A DNA stretch of 64,000 nt from JBCCXL01 sp039191605 (GCA_039191605.1 JBCCXL010000001.1:496001-560000), one strand, 5' to 3'; shown: positions 8,823 to 18,577, counted from the first letter of the stretch. Notes: a model not told the origin generated them from the sequence alone. Translations and numbers: made by a program.

Positions 8823-11126
8823 TCAGGTCGTCAGGCGAACATAGACCGGGTCTGGGCCGAGAACCACCCGCCGCGGGCTCTCCGAAGCCACGCTGCGACC
8901 ATCCCAGTGAACGACCTCCTCCACATCCCCTTCCACCGCCGACGGTAAGTCGAGCTTCCCTTCGGCATTCGGCGACCAGGCCATCAGCCACGGCTTTTCC
9001 TCGCCGTCGCGGTAGCGCAGCCAGCGAGGGGATTCAGGGTTCTGGACGGCAGTCGCCATGCCCTGAAAACGCGCTCCCTGCAGCTGGCGCTGATAGATCG
9101 CCGCAGCGGTGAAGGCCGGACGGCGGCGAAACTCCCCCTCCCCCTCGGGAGCGATGAGCCCATAGCCCCGGGCCACCAGCTGCCACCAATACATTCGCTC
9201 CACCCAGCCCGTCGCCTGTGCCGCCGCTGCATAGCGCAAGAGGTAACGGGCCTGGCTCTGTTCGTCTACCGACACGTCTTTTCCTGCCGGTGAATGAGGC
9301 CCCTCCCACAGCGGCCAGTTGAACTCCGTCACCCAGCTGCGGCCGCCGCCGGTGCGAGCAGTTTCGATCACCGCCTGAAGCAGCCGAACCTTCGCCACGG
9401 CATCGAAGGGCCCCTGGGGGCTCTCCGGAGCTCCCCGCCGATCGACGTAGAGCAACGAAGCGACGGCATCGAATTCGAGGCCCGGAGCGCGGAGGTTGAG
9501 CAGCGAGGCGGTAGCGTGAAATTCGAAGTCGATGACCGCCGGCCCCAGCAGCTCCACCTGCGCAGACGTGCGCAGCTCCTGTTGAGCGATCTCCGCAAGC
9601 CTGGCGTACTCTCGCCAATTCCACACTCCCCACTTGCTTCGATTCACCGCTTGGCCGATCTGAAAGCGCTTTCCGTAAGGCGAGAACGCCTCGCCGAGGC
9701 GCTGAAGAGAGCGTCTCCATCGCTGTGGATCGCGCACCAATTCCCGGTTCTGGGGTAGGGCGAAGGTGAGATCCCAGCCACGGTGGGAGAGCTCCCGCGC
9801 CAGCTCTTCTTCGGCCTGATGCTCTTCATCCCAAGGATGAAGGCGGATCAATGCCTGCCTCGACCCCAAATCATCCAGCGCCTCCAGTAGAGCCTCCGGG
9901 TTTTCCGGCCACGGCCGCAGGCCGATACCGAGGCCCGGAAACTCCACCTCCCGCTGATAGAGCTCTTTTCCCAGCGCCCAATAGCGACTCCAGATCTTCG
10001 GCAGAGTCGGCACCAATACCGACGCAGTCCGCAAATGCCCACCGAGATCGGCGGCCCGCACCGTGAGCTTCTCCCACCGCGAGGCGTGTTGGTGGGGCTG
10101 ATCCGAGAGCTTGTCCCAAACGATCTTGTCTCGGGAGTCGGCGCCGCTAGGGGCCTGGGGGATGTGTGCGTGGGCGCGGCGCGGCCGGAAAAAATCTCGC
10201 AAGCCGGCGAATCCACCCCGGGCCTTTTTCTTCGCCTCGATTCGCCCGAGGAAGAGTTTTTGGTAGAGGCGAAAGAGAGCGCTGCGCCAGCCCAGGGCTG
10301 ACGTGCCGACGTGCTCCGGCCAATAAGCCTCGAGGAGGACCTCTTGGTCCTGGCGCAGGAAGATCCTCAGGCGGCAGAGGTCCCGCAGCCGCTCCGAGAG
10401 CCCGACTCGGCGACGCAGCCGCGCACGGTTGAGATCAATGATGTAGAGACGAAAATCATGGATCGCCCCGCCGACTAGATCTCCCCCCTCCTCCGGCTCA
10501 CAAGTCTTAGGCTCACGAGCCTCGGCATCGAGAAATTCCACCAAGACGTTGCCGATGGAGAGGTCGCGATGAAAGAGACCGGCATCGTGCATCTGCCGCA
10601 GCAGCTTGCCCAGGCGACGCAGTAGCTCTCGGTAATCGAGCTGAGGGTAATCTTCCGCCAGGGTTCCGGCCTCGACGGCGCGCAGAATGTAGCGGATTTC
10701 TTCCACCCCTTGGAGCCGACGAGTGATGAAATGACTCGGCCCTTCCGGCTCTACCGACTCCACCAACATCACCGGTTCCGGGGTGGGGATTCCGGCATCG
10801 GCGAAAGCCTTCGCCATGCGCCAAGAACGCAGCGCCTTGGAACCCTTGAAGCGACGCTCCTGGCGCTTGCGCCAGCCCTGGTTGCGGAATTGCTTGACCG
10901 CCACTTCCAGGTCGCCGGCGGCGCTCTGGAGTCGCGCAGCGTAGACATAGTTGCGGTCCCAAAAGAGGGTCTCCGTAGCGTTCTGCGGATCGCAGAGGTG
11001 CTCTACGGTAGCGCCGAGGTCCAGCGGCCGCCAGCGGACCGCCAATTCCCCCGACTTCGCGCCGAGAGAGAAAGATTCGTAATCCCCCGAGCGATTGGGG
11101 TGGGTAGACGATGCGCTCATCGGCAA
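8823..11126 (-). CDS. LPS-kinase-like domain fused to a glycoside-hydrolase-like TIM barrel
   Basis: A 767-residue protein with two parts. Residues about 30-290 form a Kdo/WaaP/InaA-type kinase: VAVKQF carries the ATP lysine, LFHRDLSIGNVLV is the catalytic loop and IIDLNRARL replaces DFG, as in LPS core kinases. After a basic linker (about 300-345) a second domain of about 400 residues has clan-A TIM-barrel features: LIRLHPWDEEHQ, QIGQAVNRSKWGVWNWREY, VIDFEFHAT, SWVTEFNWPLWEGP and ERMYWWQLVARGYG, followed by a small beta domain. The likely nucleophile Glu in VTEFNW is present. The usual Asn-Glu of the acid/base strand reads QA. No signal peptide is seen. It starts 27 nt after rng on the same strand. 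A role in modifying or sensing LPS sugars is inference. Confidence 0.8.
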   Translation of the reverse strand: MPMSASSTHPNRSGDYESFSLGAKSGELAVRWRPLDLGATVEHLCDPQNATETLFWDRNYVYAARLQSAAGDLEVAVKQFRNQGWRKRQERRFKGSKALRSWRMAKAFADAGIPTPEPVMLVESVEPEGPSHFITRRLQGVEEIRYILRAVEAGTLAEDYPQLDYRELLRRLGKLLRQMHDAGLFHRDLSIGNVLVEFLDAEAREPKTCEPEEGGDLVGGAIHDFRLYIIDLNRARLRRRVGLSERLRDLCRLRIFLRQDQEVLLEAYWPEHVGTSALGWRSALFRLYQKLFLGRIEAKKKARGGFAGLRDFFRPRRAHAHIPQAPSGADSRDKIVWDKLSDQPHQHASRWEKLTVRAADLGGHLRTASVLVPTLPKIWSRYWALGKELYQREVEFPGLGIGLRPWPENPEALLEALDDLGSRQALIRLHPWDEEHQAEEELARELSHRGWDLTFALPQNRELVRDPQRWRRSLQRLGEAFSPYGKRFQIGQAVNRSKWGVWNWREYARLAEIAQQELRTSAQVELLGPAVIDFEFHATASLLNLRAPGLEFDAVASLLYVDRRGAPESPQGPFDAVAKVRLLQAVIETARTGGGRSWVTEFNWPLWEGPHSPAGKDVSVDEQSQARYLLRYAAAAQATGWVERMYWWQLVARGYGLIAPEGEGEFRRRPAFTAAAIYQRQLQGARFQGMATAVQNPESPRWLRYRDGEEKPWLMAWSPNAEGKLDLPSAVEGDVEEVVHWDGRSVASESPRRVVLGPDPVYVRLTT

Positions 11127-11152
11127 AGGAGAGCCTCAGCGGCGAAGCTGCC

Positions 11153-12802
11153 TCAAAGCTCCGAAACGTCGAAGCGCTCGTGGTGCAGGTCCGGGTCTGA
11201 CTGCACCACCACCGCCTTTCCGAGGCGCTCCCGAAGCTCTCGCAGAATCGCTTCTTCCTCGGAATGCAGAGCGCGGGCAACTTCTGGATGCACCCTCAGC
11301 AGAAGCTGAGCGCCGGGGGAGATCGCCCCATGCTCCAGAGCCTCTCGGCGCAGCGCGAGACAGGTCGTCGTGATCGAGCGGATCCTGCCACGGCCACGGC
11401 AATAGGGGCAGCTTTGAGTCAGCAGGCGATCCAGGCTCGGCCGCGTGCGTTTGCGGGTGAGCTCCACTAGCCCAAACTCCGAGATCGAAAGAACCCGGTT
11501 CTTGGCGCGATCCTTCTGCAGCTCCCGCTCCAGCGCGGCAAAGACTTCTTGGCGATGAACCTCCTCCACCATGTCGATGAGATCCAGCACGATGATGCCG
11601 CCGAGGTCCCGTAGGCGAATCTGACGCACCACCTCGCGAATCGCCTCGAGGTTCGTCTTCACCACCGTGTCTTCCAGATCTTGGCCGCCGGTAAATCGTC
11701 CGGTATTGACGTCGATCGCCACCAAGGCCTCGGTTTGGTGAATCACGATGTAGCCGCCGGACTTGAGCCACACTCGGCTCTTCAGCGCCGCGTCCATCTC
11801 ATCGTGAATCCGGAAACGGTCGAAGAGAGGCTTACCGCTGGAATGGAGCTTCACCTTGGGCAGTAATTTGGGCTGCACCTGGTCGAGGAAGTGCACAATT
11901 CGCTCGTAGGTATCCTCACCCTCCACCAAGAGGACATCGAAATCGCCGCTGAAGACATCCCGCACCATCCGCAGGGATGCATCGCTCTCCTGATGCAGCA
12001 GGGTCGGAGCGTAGACGCTCTCCGCGCGGCGGGTGATCCCGCTCCAGAGACGGGAGAGATAGACCCGGTCCGCCTCGAACTCCGAGTGCCCTTTGCCCTC
12101 ACCGACGGTGCGCACGATCATTCCCCCGGTCTCCAGAGACATCGAGGACAAAACCTCATGGAGGCGTTCACGCTCTTGGGGTTCTTCGATGCGCCGCGAG
12201 ATCCCGATATGGCGAACCGTCGGCAGCAAGACCAAGTAGCGGCCGGGAAGGGTCACGTGGGCGGTGATTCTCGCCCCCTTATTGGGCAGGGGATCTTTGG
12301 CTACCTGCACCACCAATTCCTGACCCGGCCGCAGCAGCTCATCGATAGCCGGCAGCTCTTGGCGCTCAGCGTTGCGCTGATGGGACAGGGACGAAGCTTC
12401 TTGAGCCTCCTCTGAAACCCCGGCTTCGCCACCTTCGGAGTCACCACTCTCGGTATCGGAGCCCTCGGTATCAGAGCCCTCGGAGCTGGAGTCGGAGCTC
12501 GGCGCTGGATCCTTTGCCGCTTCCTGATCGTCGCTCAGCTCATCTTCGTCCAGTGGAAGGCCCGCGTCCTGTTCGCTCCCCCCCACGTCACTGACGTAGA
12601 GAAAGGCATCGCGCTCCAGTCCGATATTGACAAAGGCTGCCTGCATGCCCGGCAGCACCCGGGTCACCCGCCCTTTGTAGACGTTCCCCACCAGCCCCCG
12701 CTCCCTCACCCGCTCCACGAGAAGCTCGGTGAGCCGATCATCTTCCAATACGGCCACCCGGGTTTCATGGGGGTCGCTCTCGACGAGCATTTTCTTACTC
12801 AC
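11153..12802 (-). CDS. rng: Ribonuclease G/E family endoribonuclease
   Basis: About 549 residues when started at GTG 12802, giving the usual SKKMLVESDPHETRVAVLE beginning; a longer frame with GTG at 12829 exists but is less likely. The N-terminal S1 domain (VGNVYKGRVTRVLPGMQAAFVNIG) is split by an acidic Ser/Glu/Asp-rich insertion of about 80 residues. The catalytic core follows: ALVAIDVNTGRF and GGIIVLDLIDM carry the metal-binding Asp residues, and CPYCRGRG is the zinc-link. It lacks the long C-terminal degradosome scaffold of RNase E, so RNase G-like is the better name. It processes rRNA and mRNA 5'-monophosphate ends. It follows the rod-shape genes, as in many bacteria. Confidence 0.92.
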   Translation of the reverse strand: MSKKMLVESDPHETRVAVLEDDRLTELLVERVRERGLVGNVYKGRVTRVLPGMQAAFVNIGLERDAFLYVSDVGGSEQDAGLPLDEDELSDDQEAAKDPAPSSDSSSEGSDTEGSDTESGDSEGGEAGVSEEAQEASSLSHQRNAERQELPAIDELLRPGQELVVQVAKDPLPNKGARITAHVTLPGRYLVLLPTVRHIGISRRIEEPQERERLHEVLSSMSLETGGMIVRTVGEGKGHSEFEADRVYLSRLWSGITRRAESVYAPTLLHQESDASLRMVRDVFSGDFDVLLVEGEDTYERIVHFLDQVQPKLLPKVKLHSSGKPLFDRFRIHDEMDAALKSRVWLKSGGYIVIHQTEALVAIDVNTGRFTGGQDLEDTVVKTNLEAIREVVRQIRLRDLGGIIVLDLIDMVEEVHRQEVFAALERELQKDRAKNRVLSISEFGLVELTRKRTRPSLDRLLTQSCPYCRGRGRIRSITTTCLALRREALEHGAISPGAQLLLRVHPEVARALHSEEEAILRELRERLGKAVVVQSDPDLHHERFDVSEL

Positions 12803-13146
12803 GATGGGCTCGGCTCGGGAAAGGTGCACAACCGCGGGGGTTGTAGGTTAGGAGGTCGATCGGGGATTCCAAGGGTCTGGGTGTTGCGGTGCAGATCGCT
12901 GCTCAGTAGATAAGCGGTAGCGGGTAGCACTCAGCCTGCGATTCGCTGCGCTTCGGGGAATTGATGACCTGAGCCTGAGCGTCAAGTCATGGAAAGTCTA
13001 GCAGCGTCGAGTCCTTCAATTTTTCTCTAACCCGTAGCGATAGAGAGAAAGATCCCCAAAGATCCTCTCCAACAGGTCTCGAGACGGTCCCGAGGTAGCA
13101 ACAGGGAAACGCTGAGGAGGCATTGCAACCTCGCCTGGAGACACCT
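12803..13146. other. Gap between rng and rodA
   Basis: 344 bp without a gene. It probably holds a promoter for rng, since the gap is large for an operon, but I cannot pick a convincing -35/-10 pair. No hairpin with a T-run is seen after rodA. Confidence 0.4.
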
Positions 13147-14289
13147 TCAGCGGTTGACGTACCGACGATGATGAACGCTCAGAAAGAGACCCATCATGGC
13201 GAAGCAGGACAGAGTGAAGGAGCCACCATAGGACAGGAAGGGAAGAGGGATCCCGGTGATTGGTACTAGCCCCACCACCATTGCGGTGTTGTACAGCAGG
13301 TGAAAGCCCAACAGCGAAAGGAGTCCGGTCATCAATAACAAACCGGCCCGATCCCGCGCCGCAAGAGCCATCTGGACCGCCCCCGCGAGCAGCACCGAAT
13401 ACAGGACGAAGATCGCGAAGACTCCCGCGAAGCCCCATTCCTCCGCCAGAACCGCAAACACGAAGTCGGTATGCCGGGCCGGCAGAAAGCGCAGCTGACT
13501 TTGAGTCCCCTGGCGATACCCCTGCCCCCAAAATCCCCCAGAGCCAACGGCGATCTTGCTCTGTCGCACCTGATAGCCGGCTCCCAAGGGGTCGCTGTCC
13601 GGATTGAGGAAGGTCAACACCCGCTGCTGCTGATAGGGCTTCGTTGCGAAGGTCCACACCCCGGCGGCAATCACCGCTCCGAGCAAAGCTGTGGTGATCA
13701 GCAAGCGAGGCCGTATTCCCGCTACCAAGACCATACCGGCCGTCATGGGCAGGAACATCGCGGCGCTCCCAAAATCCGGTTCCATAGCCACCATCACCAC
13801 GGGCACCGCGACGATCAATCCAGCCACGAAAAGATGGCGCAACGCCAGGTAGCGTTCCCTGACTCCGGCGAGGTAACGGGCCAAGAGCAGGGCGGTGGTG
13901 AGCTTCGCGAGCTCGGAGGGCTGAATGGAGATCGGCCCCAGAGCCAGCCGGCTCTGGGCTCCTCCGGCCTCATAGCCAAAGAGCCACACCGCGACCAAGA
14001 GAGCGAGGCCGAAGACGTAGAGCCAGGTGGCCCGAGCCATGAGATCCCCGTAATCGACGGCCCAGAAGACCACCATCGCGATCAGGCCGAGGCCCACCCA
14101 CAGAGCCTGCCGAGGCAGGAGATTCACCGCCAGCTCCGAGCTCGCGCTGTGCACGGTGGCGACACCGATCACGGCAATGGAGACCGATGCCACGAGGAGC
14201 GCCCAATCGGCGCTCGTGAGATGCCGTAAGGAGGAGCGGCGATCAGTGAGCTGAAAGATCCCGCTGCTCGATCTCGAGATACTTCTCAT
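13147..14289 (-). CDS. rodA: Lipid II polymerase RodA (SEDS family)
   Basis: A 380-residue protein with ten predicted membrane segments, the normal RodA length. Recognisable SEDS motifs are PISIQPSELAK, ALLLARYL, LPMTAGMVLV, GVWTFATKPYQQQRVLTF and the C-terminal TGIPLPFLSYGGSFTL. It polymerises lipid II into glycan strands during lateral wall growth, working with PBP2 encoded just upstream. Its ATG lies inside the end of mrdA (47-nt overlap), so the two are translationally coupled. The N-terminal 20 residues before the first membrane helix are polar and contain many Ser and Arg. Confidence 0.95.
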   Translation of the reverse strand: MRSISRSSSGIFQLTDRRSSLRHLTSADWALLVASVSIAVIGVATVHSASSELAVNLLPRQALWVGLGLIAMVVFWAVDYGDLMARATWLYVFGLALLVAVWLFGYEAGGAQSRLALGPISIQPSELAKLTTALLLARYLAGVRERYLALRHLFVAGLIVAVPVVMVAMEPDFGSAAMFLPMTAGMVLVAGIRPRLLITTALLGAVIAAGVWTFATKPYQQQRVLTFLNPDSDPLGAGYQVRQSKIAVGSGGFWGQGYRQGTQSQLRFLPARHTDFVFAVLAEEWGFAGVFAIFVLYSVLLAGAVQMALAARDRAGLLLMTGLLSLLGFHLLYNTAMVVGLVPITGIPLPFLSYGGSFTLSCFAMMGLFLSVHHRRYVNR

Positions 14290-16045
14290 ACAGGGCTTTC
14301 ACCATTGGTGCCGCGGTTTTTGAGCCTTTGCCTCCGTGTTCGACGAAAGCGACCACCACGAGGCGAGGGTCTTCGAAGGGAGCGTAGGCCGCAAACCACG
14401 CGTGGTCCCGCTGTTCTGGCGGCAGGGAGTCGCTATCGATCCAGGTGCGCTGCGCGACGACCTGTACCGTGCCGGTCTTTCCCGCCACCGCCATCTCTTC
14501 CATCGCTGCGGCGTCCCCCGTCACCTCCCTGCCGTTGACCACTTCCCACAGGGATTGAGCCACCAGGCCCAAAGCTTCGGGATCCAGATCGGTAGGACGA
14601 CTTGGCTTTCCTTCTCCCTCCACTAGATAGGGTTGAACCAAGCTTCCACCGTTGGCCACTACCGCCACCAGGTTGGCGACTTGCAGAGGGGTGGTTTCCA
14701 CCGGCCCCTGGCCGATAGCGACGGAGATGGTCTCTCCGGGGTACCAAGGGCTGCGCCGCTGCTCCAGGCTCCAGGCTTGATCGGGCACCAAGCCCGGCTT
14801 CTCCCCTTGGAGACCGATGCCGGTGACATCTCCCAATCCAAAGTGCCGAGCATATTTTGCGATCCGCTCGATACCGAGCCGCTGGCCAAGCTCGTAGAAG
14901 TAGATGTCACAGCTCTTGGCGATCGCCCCCTCCAAATCCATCCAGCCATGGCCGGATCGCTTCCAGCAGCGGAATCGGTGATTGTAGAAGTGTCGTGCGC
15001 CACTGCAATGGACTCGGTCCTTGGGGGTGATCAAGCCCTCCATCAGCCCCGCGACTCCGAGAACGATCTTGAACACCGATCCCGGGGAGTATTTATTCTG
15101 AATCCCGCGATTCTGGAGAGGGTCTCCCTCCGCGGTGATCAGCTCTCTCCATTGAGAGGCGCTCAAGCCGCGGGAAAAGAGGTTGGAATCGTAGGTCGGG
15201 GACGACGCCATGGCGCGAACAGCACCATCCCGCGGATCCAGAGCGACGATCGCCCCGACCCACCCCTTCAGCTGCTCCACCGCCTCCTGCTGCAGCTCCA
15301 GGTCGAGGGTGAGTCGCAGGTCTCTCCCGGATTGCGCCGCCCGTCGGCCATATTCCTCTACCACCCGCCCTCGGCTATCCACCACCACCACGCGCTCACC
15401 GTCGGCACCCCGAAGACGGTCCTCGTAGGCCCGTTCAACCCCTCGACGGCCGACCTGATCCCCGGCTCGGTAGGGCGAGCTTTCGCTCCGCAGCTCCTGC
15501 TCACTGACCTCGCCGAGATAACCCAGGAGCTGCGCGACGTGGGGTCCGTAACGATAGAGGCGAAGGTGACGCACCTCGATGCCGAGGCCCGGATATTCAA
15601 AACCCGCTACTCGGATCTGGGCCACCTGCGCTAGGGACAGGTTCTCGGCAATCCGCGGCGGCCCCGAAAGGGGGCGTCGACGGTACCCCTCAAGCTCCGA
15701 TTCCAGCCGATCCAAGGGAACCTCCAGCACCGAGGCGGCGAAAGCGAGGCCCGCGGAGGGGTCGGGGCTGAGCTCCGGATCCAGCGTCAGGTGATAACTC
15801 GCAACGTTCTCTGCCAGTACCCGCCCCTGCCGATCGTAGATCACGCCTCGGGCAGCCTCCAGCGGTTGGCGCCGAAGCCGATTGTGCTCGGAGAGCTCGC
15901 GATAGGCCTCCCCTTCCACCACCTGTACCGAAAAGAAGCGTCCCAGCACCACTAGCTGAAAGATCACTCCAAGGATCACCAGGAATCGCAGTCGTGGCCT
16001 GAGGGGCGCTCGATTCTCTCCTACCGAAGTCGAGAAACTCACCAT
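14243..16045 (-). CDS. mrdA: Penicillin-binding protein 2 (transpeptidase)
   Basis: A 600-residue class B PBP. There is an N-terminal membrane anchor at about residues 20-42, a dimerisation domain beginning EAARGVIYDRQGRVLAENV, and a transpeptidase domain. Active-site motifs are visible: SPGSVFK (SxxK), SKSCDIYFYELG (SxD form typical of PBP2) and KTGTVQ (KTG). It cross-links peptidoglycan made by RodA in the elongasome. It follows mreD by 3 nt and overlaps rodA. The order mreB-mreC-mreD-mrdA-rodA is the classical rod-shape operon. Confidence 0.95.
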   Translation of the reverse strand: MVSFSTSVGENRAPLRPRLRFLVILGVIFQLVVLGRFFSVQVVEGEAYRELSEHNRLRRQPLEAARGVIYDRQGRVLAENVASYHLTLDPELSPDPSAGLAFAASVLEVPLDRLESELEGYRRRPLSGPPRIAENLSLAQVAQIRVAGFEYPGLGIEVRHLRLYRYGPHVAQLLGYLGEVSEQELRSESSPYRAGDQVGRRGVERAYEDRLRGADGERVVVVDSRGRVVEEYGRRAAQSGRDLRLTLDLELQQEAVEQLKGWVGAIVALDPRDGAVRAMASSPTYDSNLFSRGLSASQWRELITAEGDPLQNRGIQNKYSPGSVFKIVLGVAGLMEGLITPKDRVHCSGARHFYNHRFRCWKRSGHGWMDLEGAIAKSCDIYFYELGQRLGIERIAKYARHFGLGDVTGIGLQGEKPGLVPDQAWSLEQRRSPWYPGETISVAIGQGPVETTPLQVANLVAVVANGGSLVQPYLVEGEGKPSRPTDLDPEALGLVAQSLWEVVNGREVTGDAAAMEEMAVAGKTGTVQVVAQRTWIDSDSLPPEQRDHAWFAAYAPFEDPRLVVVAFVEHGGKGSKTAAPMVKALYEKYLEIEQRDLSAH

Positions 16046-16048
16046 GGT

Positions 16049-16567
16049 TCAACCATTCCACCGTAGACGGCCGGGCCGCTGCAAGCGCTGATGTTTGATC
16101 CGGCTCAGGGCTCGCTCACTGAGCTCGGAAAAGAAGAGAACCGCCAGAGCGGTGGCACCGATGCGAAGGAAAAGCCAGCCGAAATGCGGCAGGGCGCTAT
16201 CCGGTATGATCGCCCACCGCAGGGTGATGACGGCCAGCTGATGGACCACCACACCGATGGCGACGATCCCAGCGAGGCCGGCGGTAGTGCGCGCCGTCAG
16301 ACGCTGCGCCAAGCGTGCCGTGACGTAGCCAGCGAAGGTGTTGGCAAAACCCTGAAGGGCGAAGGGCTCACCGCTCCACACATCGTGGGCTAGGCCACAG
16401 AGCATGCCGCCGAGCAGCGCCGGCAGGGATCTTCCCGCCAGGGCATGAAGCACCGTCACCACCAGGAAGACGTCGAGAAAGCGGGGAAAATCACCCCACC
16501 AACGAGTGAGCCCGAGATGGACCAAGGTCGCCGCGACGACGGCGAGGAGCAAAGACCTCCAGCTCAT
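16049..16567 (-). CDS. mreD: Rod-shape protein MreD
   Basis: A 172-residue protein with about five hydrophobic segments. FPRFLDVFLVVTVLHALAG and LCGLAHDVWSGEPFALQGFA match the MreD pattern. It belongs to the elongasome membrane complex with MreC. Its ATG overlaps the mreC stop by 4 nt (ATGA), and mrdA begins 3 nt after it. Confidence 0.9.
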   Translation of the reverse strand: MSWRSLLLAVVAATLVHLGLTRWWGDFPRFLDVFLVVTVLHALAGRSLPALLGGMLCGLAHDVWSGEPFALQGFANTFAGYVTARLAQRLTARTTAGLAGIVAIGVVVHQLAVITLRWAIIPDSALPHFGWLFLRIGATALAVLFFSELSERALSRIKHQRLQRPGRLRWNG

Positions 16568-17487
16568 CCCGCTCCTCCTTCCGGGGTTGAGGATGGCGCT
16601 GCGGGAGCCGAACCTACTGCCGCTGCTCCAGCAGGCGCTGATCCATCCGGGAGAGATTCCTTGATCGCCTCCGGGACTCCAGAGCTCTCTAAGATGTAGA
16701 CATGATCCAGAGTGGTGAGATCTACCGCCGGCGCAACAACGATGTGGTGAAAGAGGTCGCTTTCGCTTTGCACCTTCGCCACAGAACCGATTTCCAGGCC
16801 CCGAGGGTAGACCCCGTCGACGCCGGAGGTGACGACGCGATCACCGATTCGGATTTCACTCTGGAGCTGAATATAGGCGAGCTCCAGACGACCCTCCGCG
16901 GTGCCCTCCACCAGGCCTTGGCGGCGGCTCCGTTGCACCATCGCACCGATCGCCGACGCTTGATCGGTGATCAGCTGCACTTTGGCGTAATCCCCGGAGA
17001 CCAAGACGATGCGGCCCACCAGGCCATCGTCGGTGAGCACCGCTTGGTTGGGTCGCAGATCTCCTGCCGGCGCCCACAGCACCAGCCCCCGCAACATTGA
17101 GCCGTGGTCGATATAGAGCACGTCGGCGAGCTGGAGCCGGCCCTCGGTCGGCGGCTGGTAGCTCAACGCTGCCGACGCCCGCTGCAGCCGCTCCTCTACC
17201 TGCCGCAGACGCAGCAGCTCTGACTCGAGAAAGCGATTTTGCTCTTCCGCCTGCTGCAGGCGAGCCTCGAGGACGGCCCGCCCTCGCCACCCCGCTCGCA
17301 GATCTTGAAGGCCGCGATCCGTCGACAGCACCAGGCGCGCCGCCGGGGCTACCACCTGCAGAACGGCCGCCTCCAGCTGGCTCTGCCCCCCCTCCCGGGA
17401 GGGGACTTGGGCAGCCACGATGGTCAGCTGAGACGCCAACAAGACGAGCAGGACGACGAGAACCGCGCGCTCGTTCACGGCCAGCAA
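16564..17487 (-). CDS. mreC: Rod-shape protein MreC
   Basis: A 307-residue protein: an N-terminal membrane helix (about 7-27), a coiled coil (about 60-105) and two beta domains with the diagnostic LTDDGLVGRIVLVSGDYAKVQLITD and LQSEIRIGDRVVTSGVDGVYPRGLEIG. It links MreB inside the cell to PBP2 and RodA. The C-terminus adds a Pro/Ala-rich tail (about 280-307) that is longer than usual. It starts 65 nt after mreB on the same strand. Confidence 0.93.
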   Translation of the reverse strand: MLAVNERAVLVVLLVLLASQLTIVAAQVPSREGGQSQLEAAVLQVVAPAARLVLSTDRGLQDLRAGWRGRAVLEARLQQAEEQNRFLESELLRLRQVEERLQRASAALSYQPPTEGRLQLADVLYIDHGSMLRGLVLWAPAGDLRPNQAVLTDDGLVGRIVLVSGDYAKVQLITDQASAIGAMVQRSRRQGLVEGTAEGRLELAYIQLQSEIRIGDRVVTSGVDGVYPRGLEIGSVAKVQSESDLFHHIVVAPAVDLTTLDHVYILESSGVPEAIKESLPDGSAPAGAAAVGSAPAAPSSTPEGGAG

Positions 17488-17551
17488 CCACGATTGGCGG
17501 ACACCGACCCTCGAACCTCATCGCCGTGGTCGAGCATCGGCCGCAGCGGCA

Positions 17552-18577
17552 TCAGCGGATCGACACCTTGCGCAGCAACTCCATATCCTCGAGCATTCGC
17601 CCGGTTCCCAGCACCACAGAGGCCAGCGGATCTTCCGCCTGGACTACCGGGAGCCCCGTCTCTTCCCGCAGGCGTTCATCCAGGCCCCGCAGCAGAGCCC
17701 CGCCGCCGGAAAGAACGATGCCCTTGTCCATGATGTCTGCGGAAAGCTCCGGCGGAGTGCGCTCCAGCGCCTGCCGAACCGCCTCGACCACCGTGGCGAC
17801 GGGCTCGGAGAGAGCTTCCCGGATCTCCTGGTCGGTGACCATCAGGGTCTTCGGAACCCCTTCCACCAGGTCTCGGCCCTTGATTTCGAGGCGAAGCTCT
17901 TCCTTCAACGGATAGGCCGAACCGAGCTCACACTTGATCATCTCAGCGGAACGCTCGCCGATGAGCAAATTGTATTTCCGCTTCAAGAATTGAATGATCG
18001 CCTGATCCAGCTCATTGCCCGCCACCCGCACCGATCGACTGTAGACCGTGCCGGCGAGAGAAATCACCGCCACGTCGGTGGTGCCTCCACCGATGTCGAC
18101 GATCATGTTCCCGGAGGGCTCGGTGATCGGCAGACCGGCACCGATCGCCGCCATCATTGCCTGCTCGACGAGGAAGACCTCCGACGCCCCGGCTCGCTGC
18201 GCCGAATCTCTCACCGCTCGCTTCTCTACCTGGGTGATCTCCGAAGGCACGCCAATGACGATCCGTGGGCGCACCGGAGTGCGGCGACCGTGAGCCTTCT
18301 TGATGAAGTACTCGAGCATTCCCTCGGTGACCTCGAAGTCGGCGATCACGCCATCCTTCATCGGGCGAATCGACTCGATGTTTCCGGGGGTCCTGCCAAG
18401 CATCTCCTTCGCCTGGCTGCCGACAGCCTCGATCTTGTTATTGAGCTTGTTGATGACCACCACCGAAGGCTCGCGCACGACGATCCCTTGCTGACGGGTG
18501 AACACCAGCGTGTTGGCGGTGCCAAGATCGATGGCGAGATCTTTGGAGAAATAGCGGAGGAAACTGCCGAAGGCCAT
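17552..18577 (-). CDS. mreB: Actin-like cell-shape protein MreB
   Basis: A 341-residue protein of standard length. The phosphate-1 loop LAIDLGTANTLVF, phosphate-2 region MIVDIGGGTTDVAVISL and adenosine motif GIVLSGGGALLRGLDERL are all present. It forms membrane-bound filaments that position the elongasome. It is the first gene of the rod operon. The gap of 123 nt to the FecR gene upstream may hold its promoter. Confidence 0.97.
   Translation of the reverse strand: MAFGSFLRYFSKDLAIDLGTANTLVFTRQQGIVVREPSVVVINKLNNKIEAVGSQAKEMLGRTPGNIESIRPMKDGVIADFEVTEGMLEYFIKKAHGRRTPVRPRIVIGVPSEITQVEKRAVRDSAQRAGASEVFLVEQAMMAAIGAGLPITEPSGNMIVDIGGGTTDVAVISLAGTVYSRSVRVAGNELDQAIIQFLKRKYNLLIGERSAEMIKCELGSAYPLKEELRLEIKGRDLVEGVPKTLMVTDQEIREALSEPVATVVEAVRQALERTPPELSADIMDKGIVLSGGGALLRGLDERLREETGLPVVQAEDPLASVVLGTGRMLEDMELLRKVSIR

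Noticed and set aside
13016..13657. Open frame of 213 codons opposite/within rodA
   Set aside because: It is antisense-free but overlaps rodA in another frame and is Gly/Ser/Arg-rich without a family.
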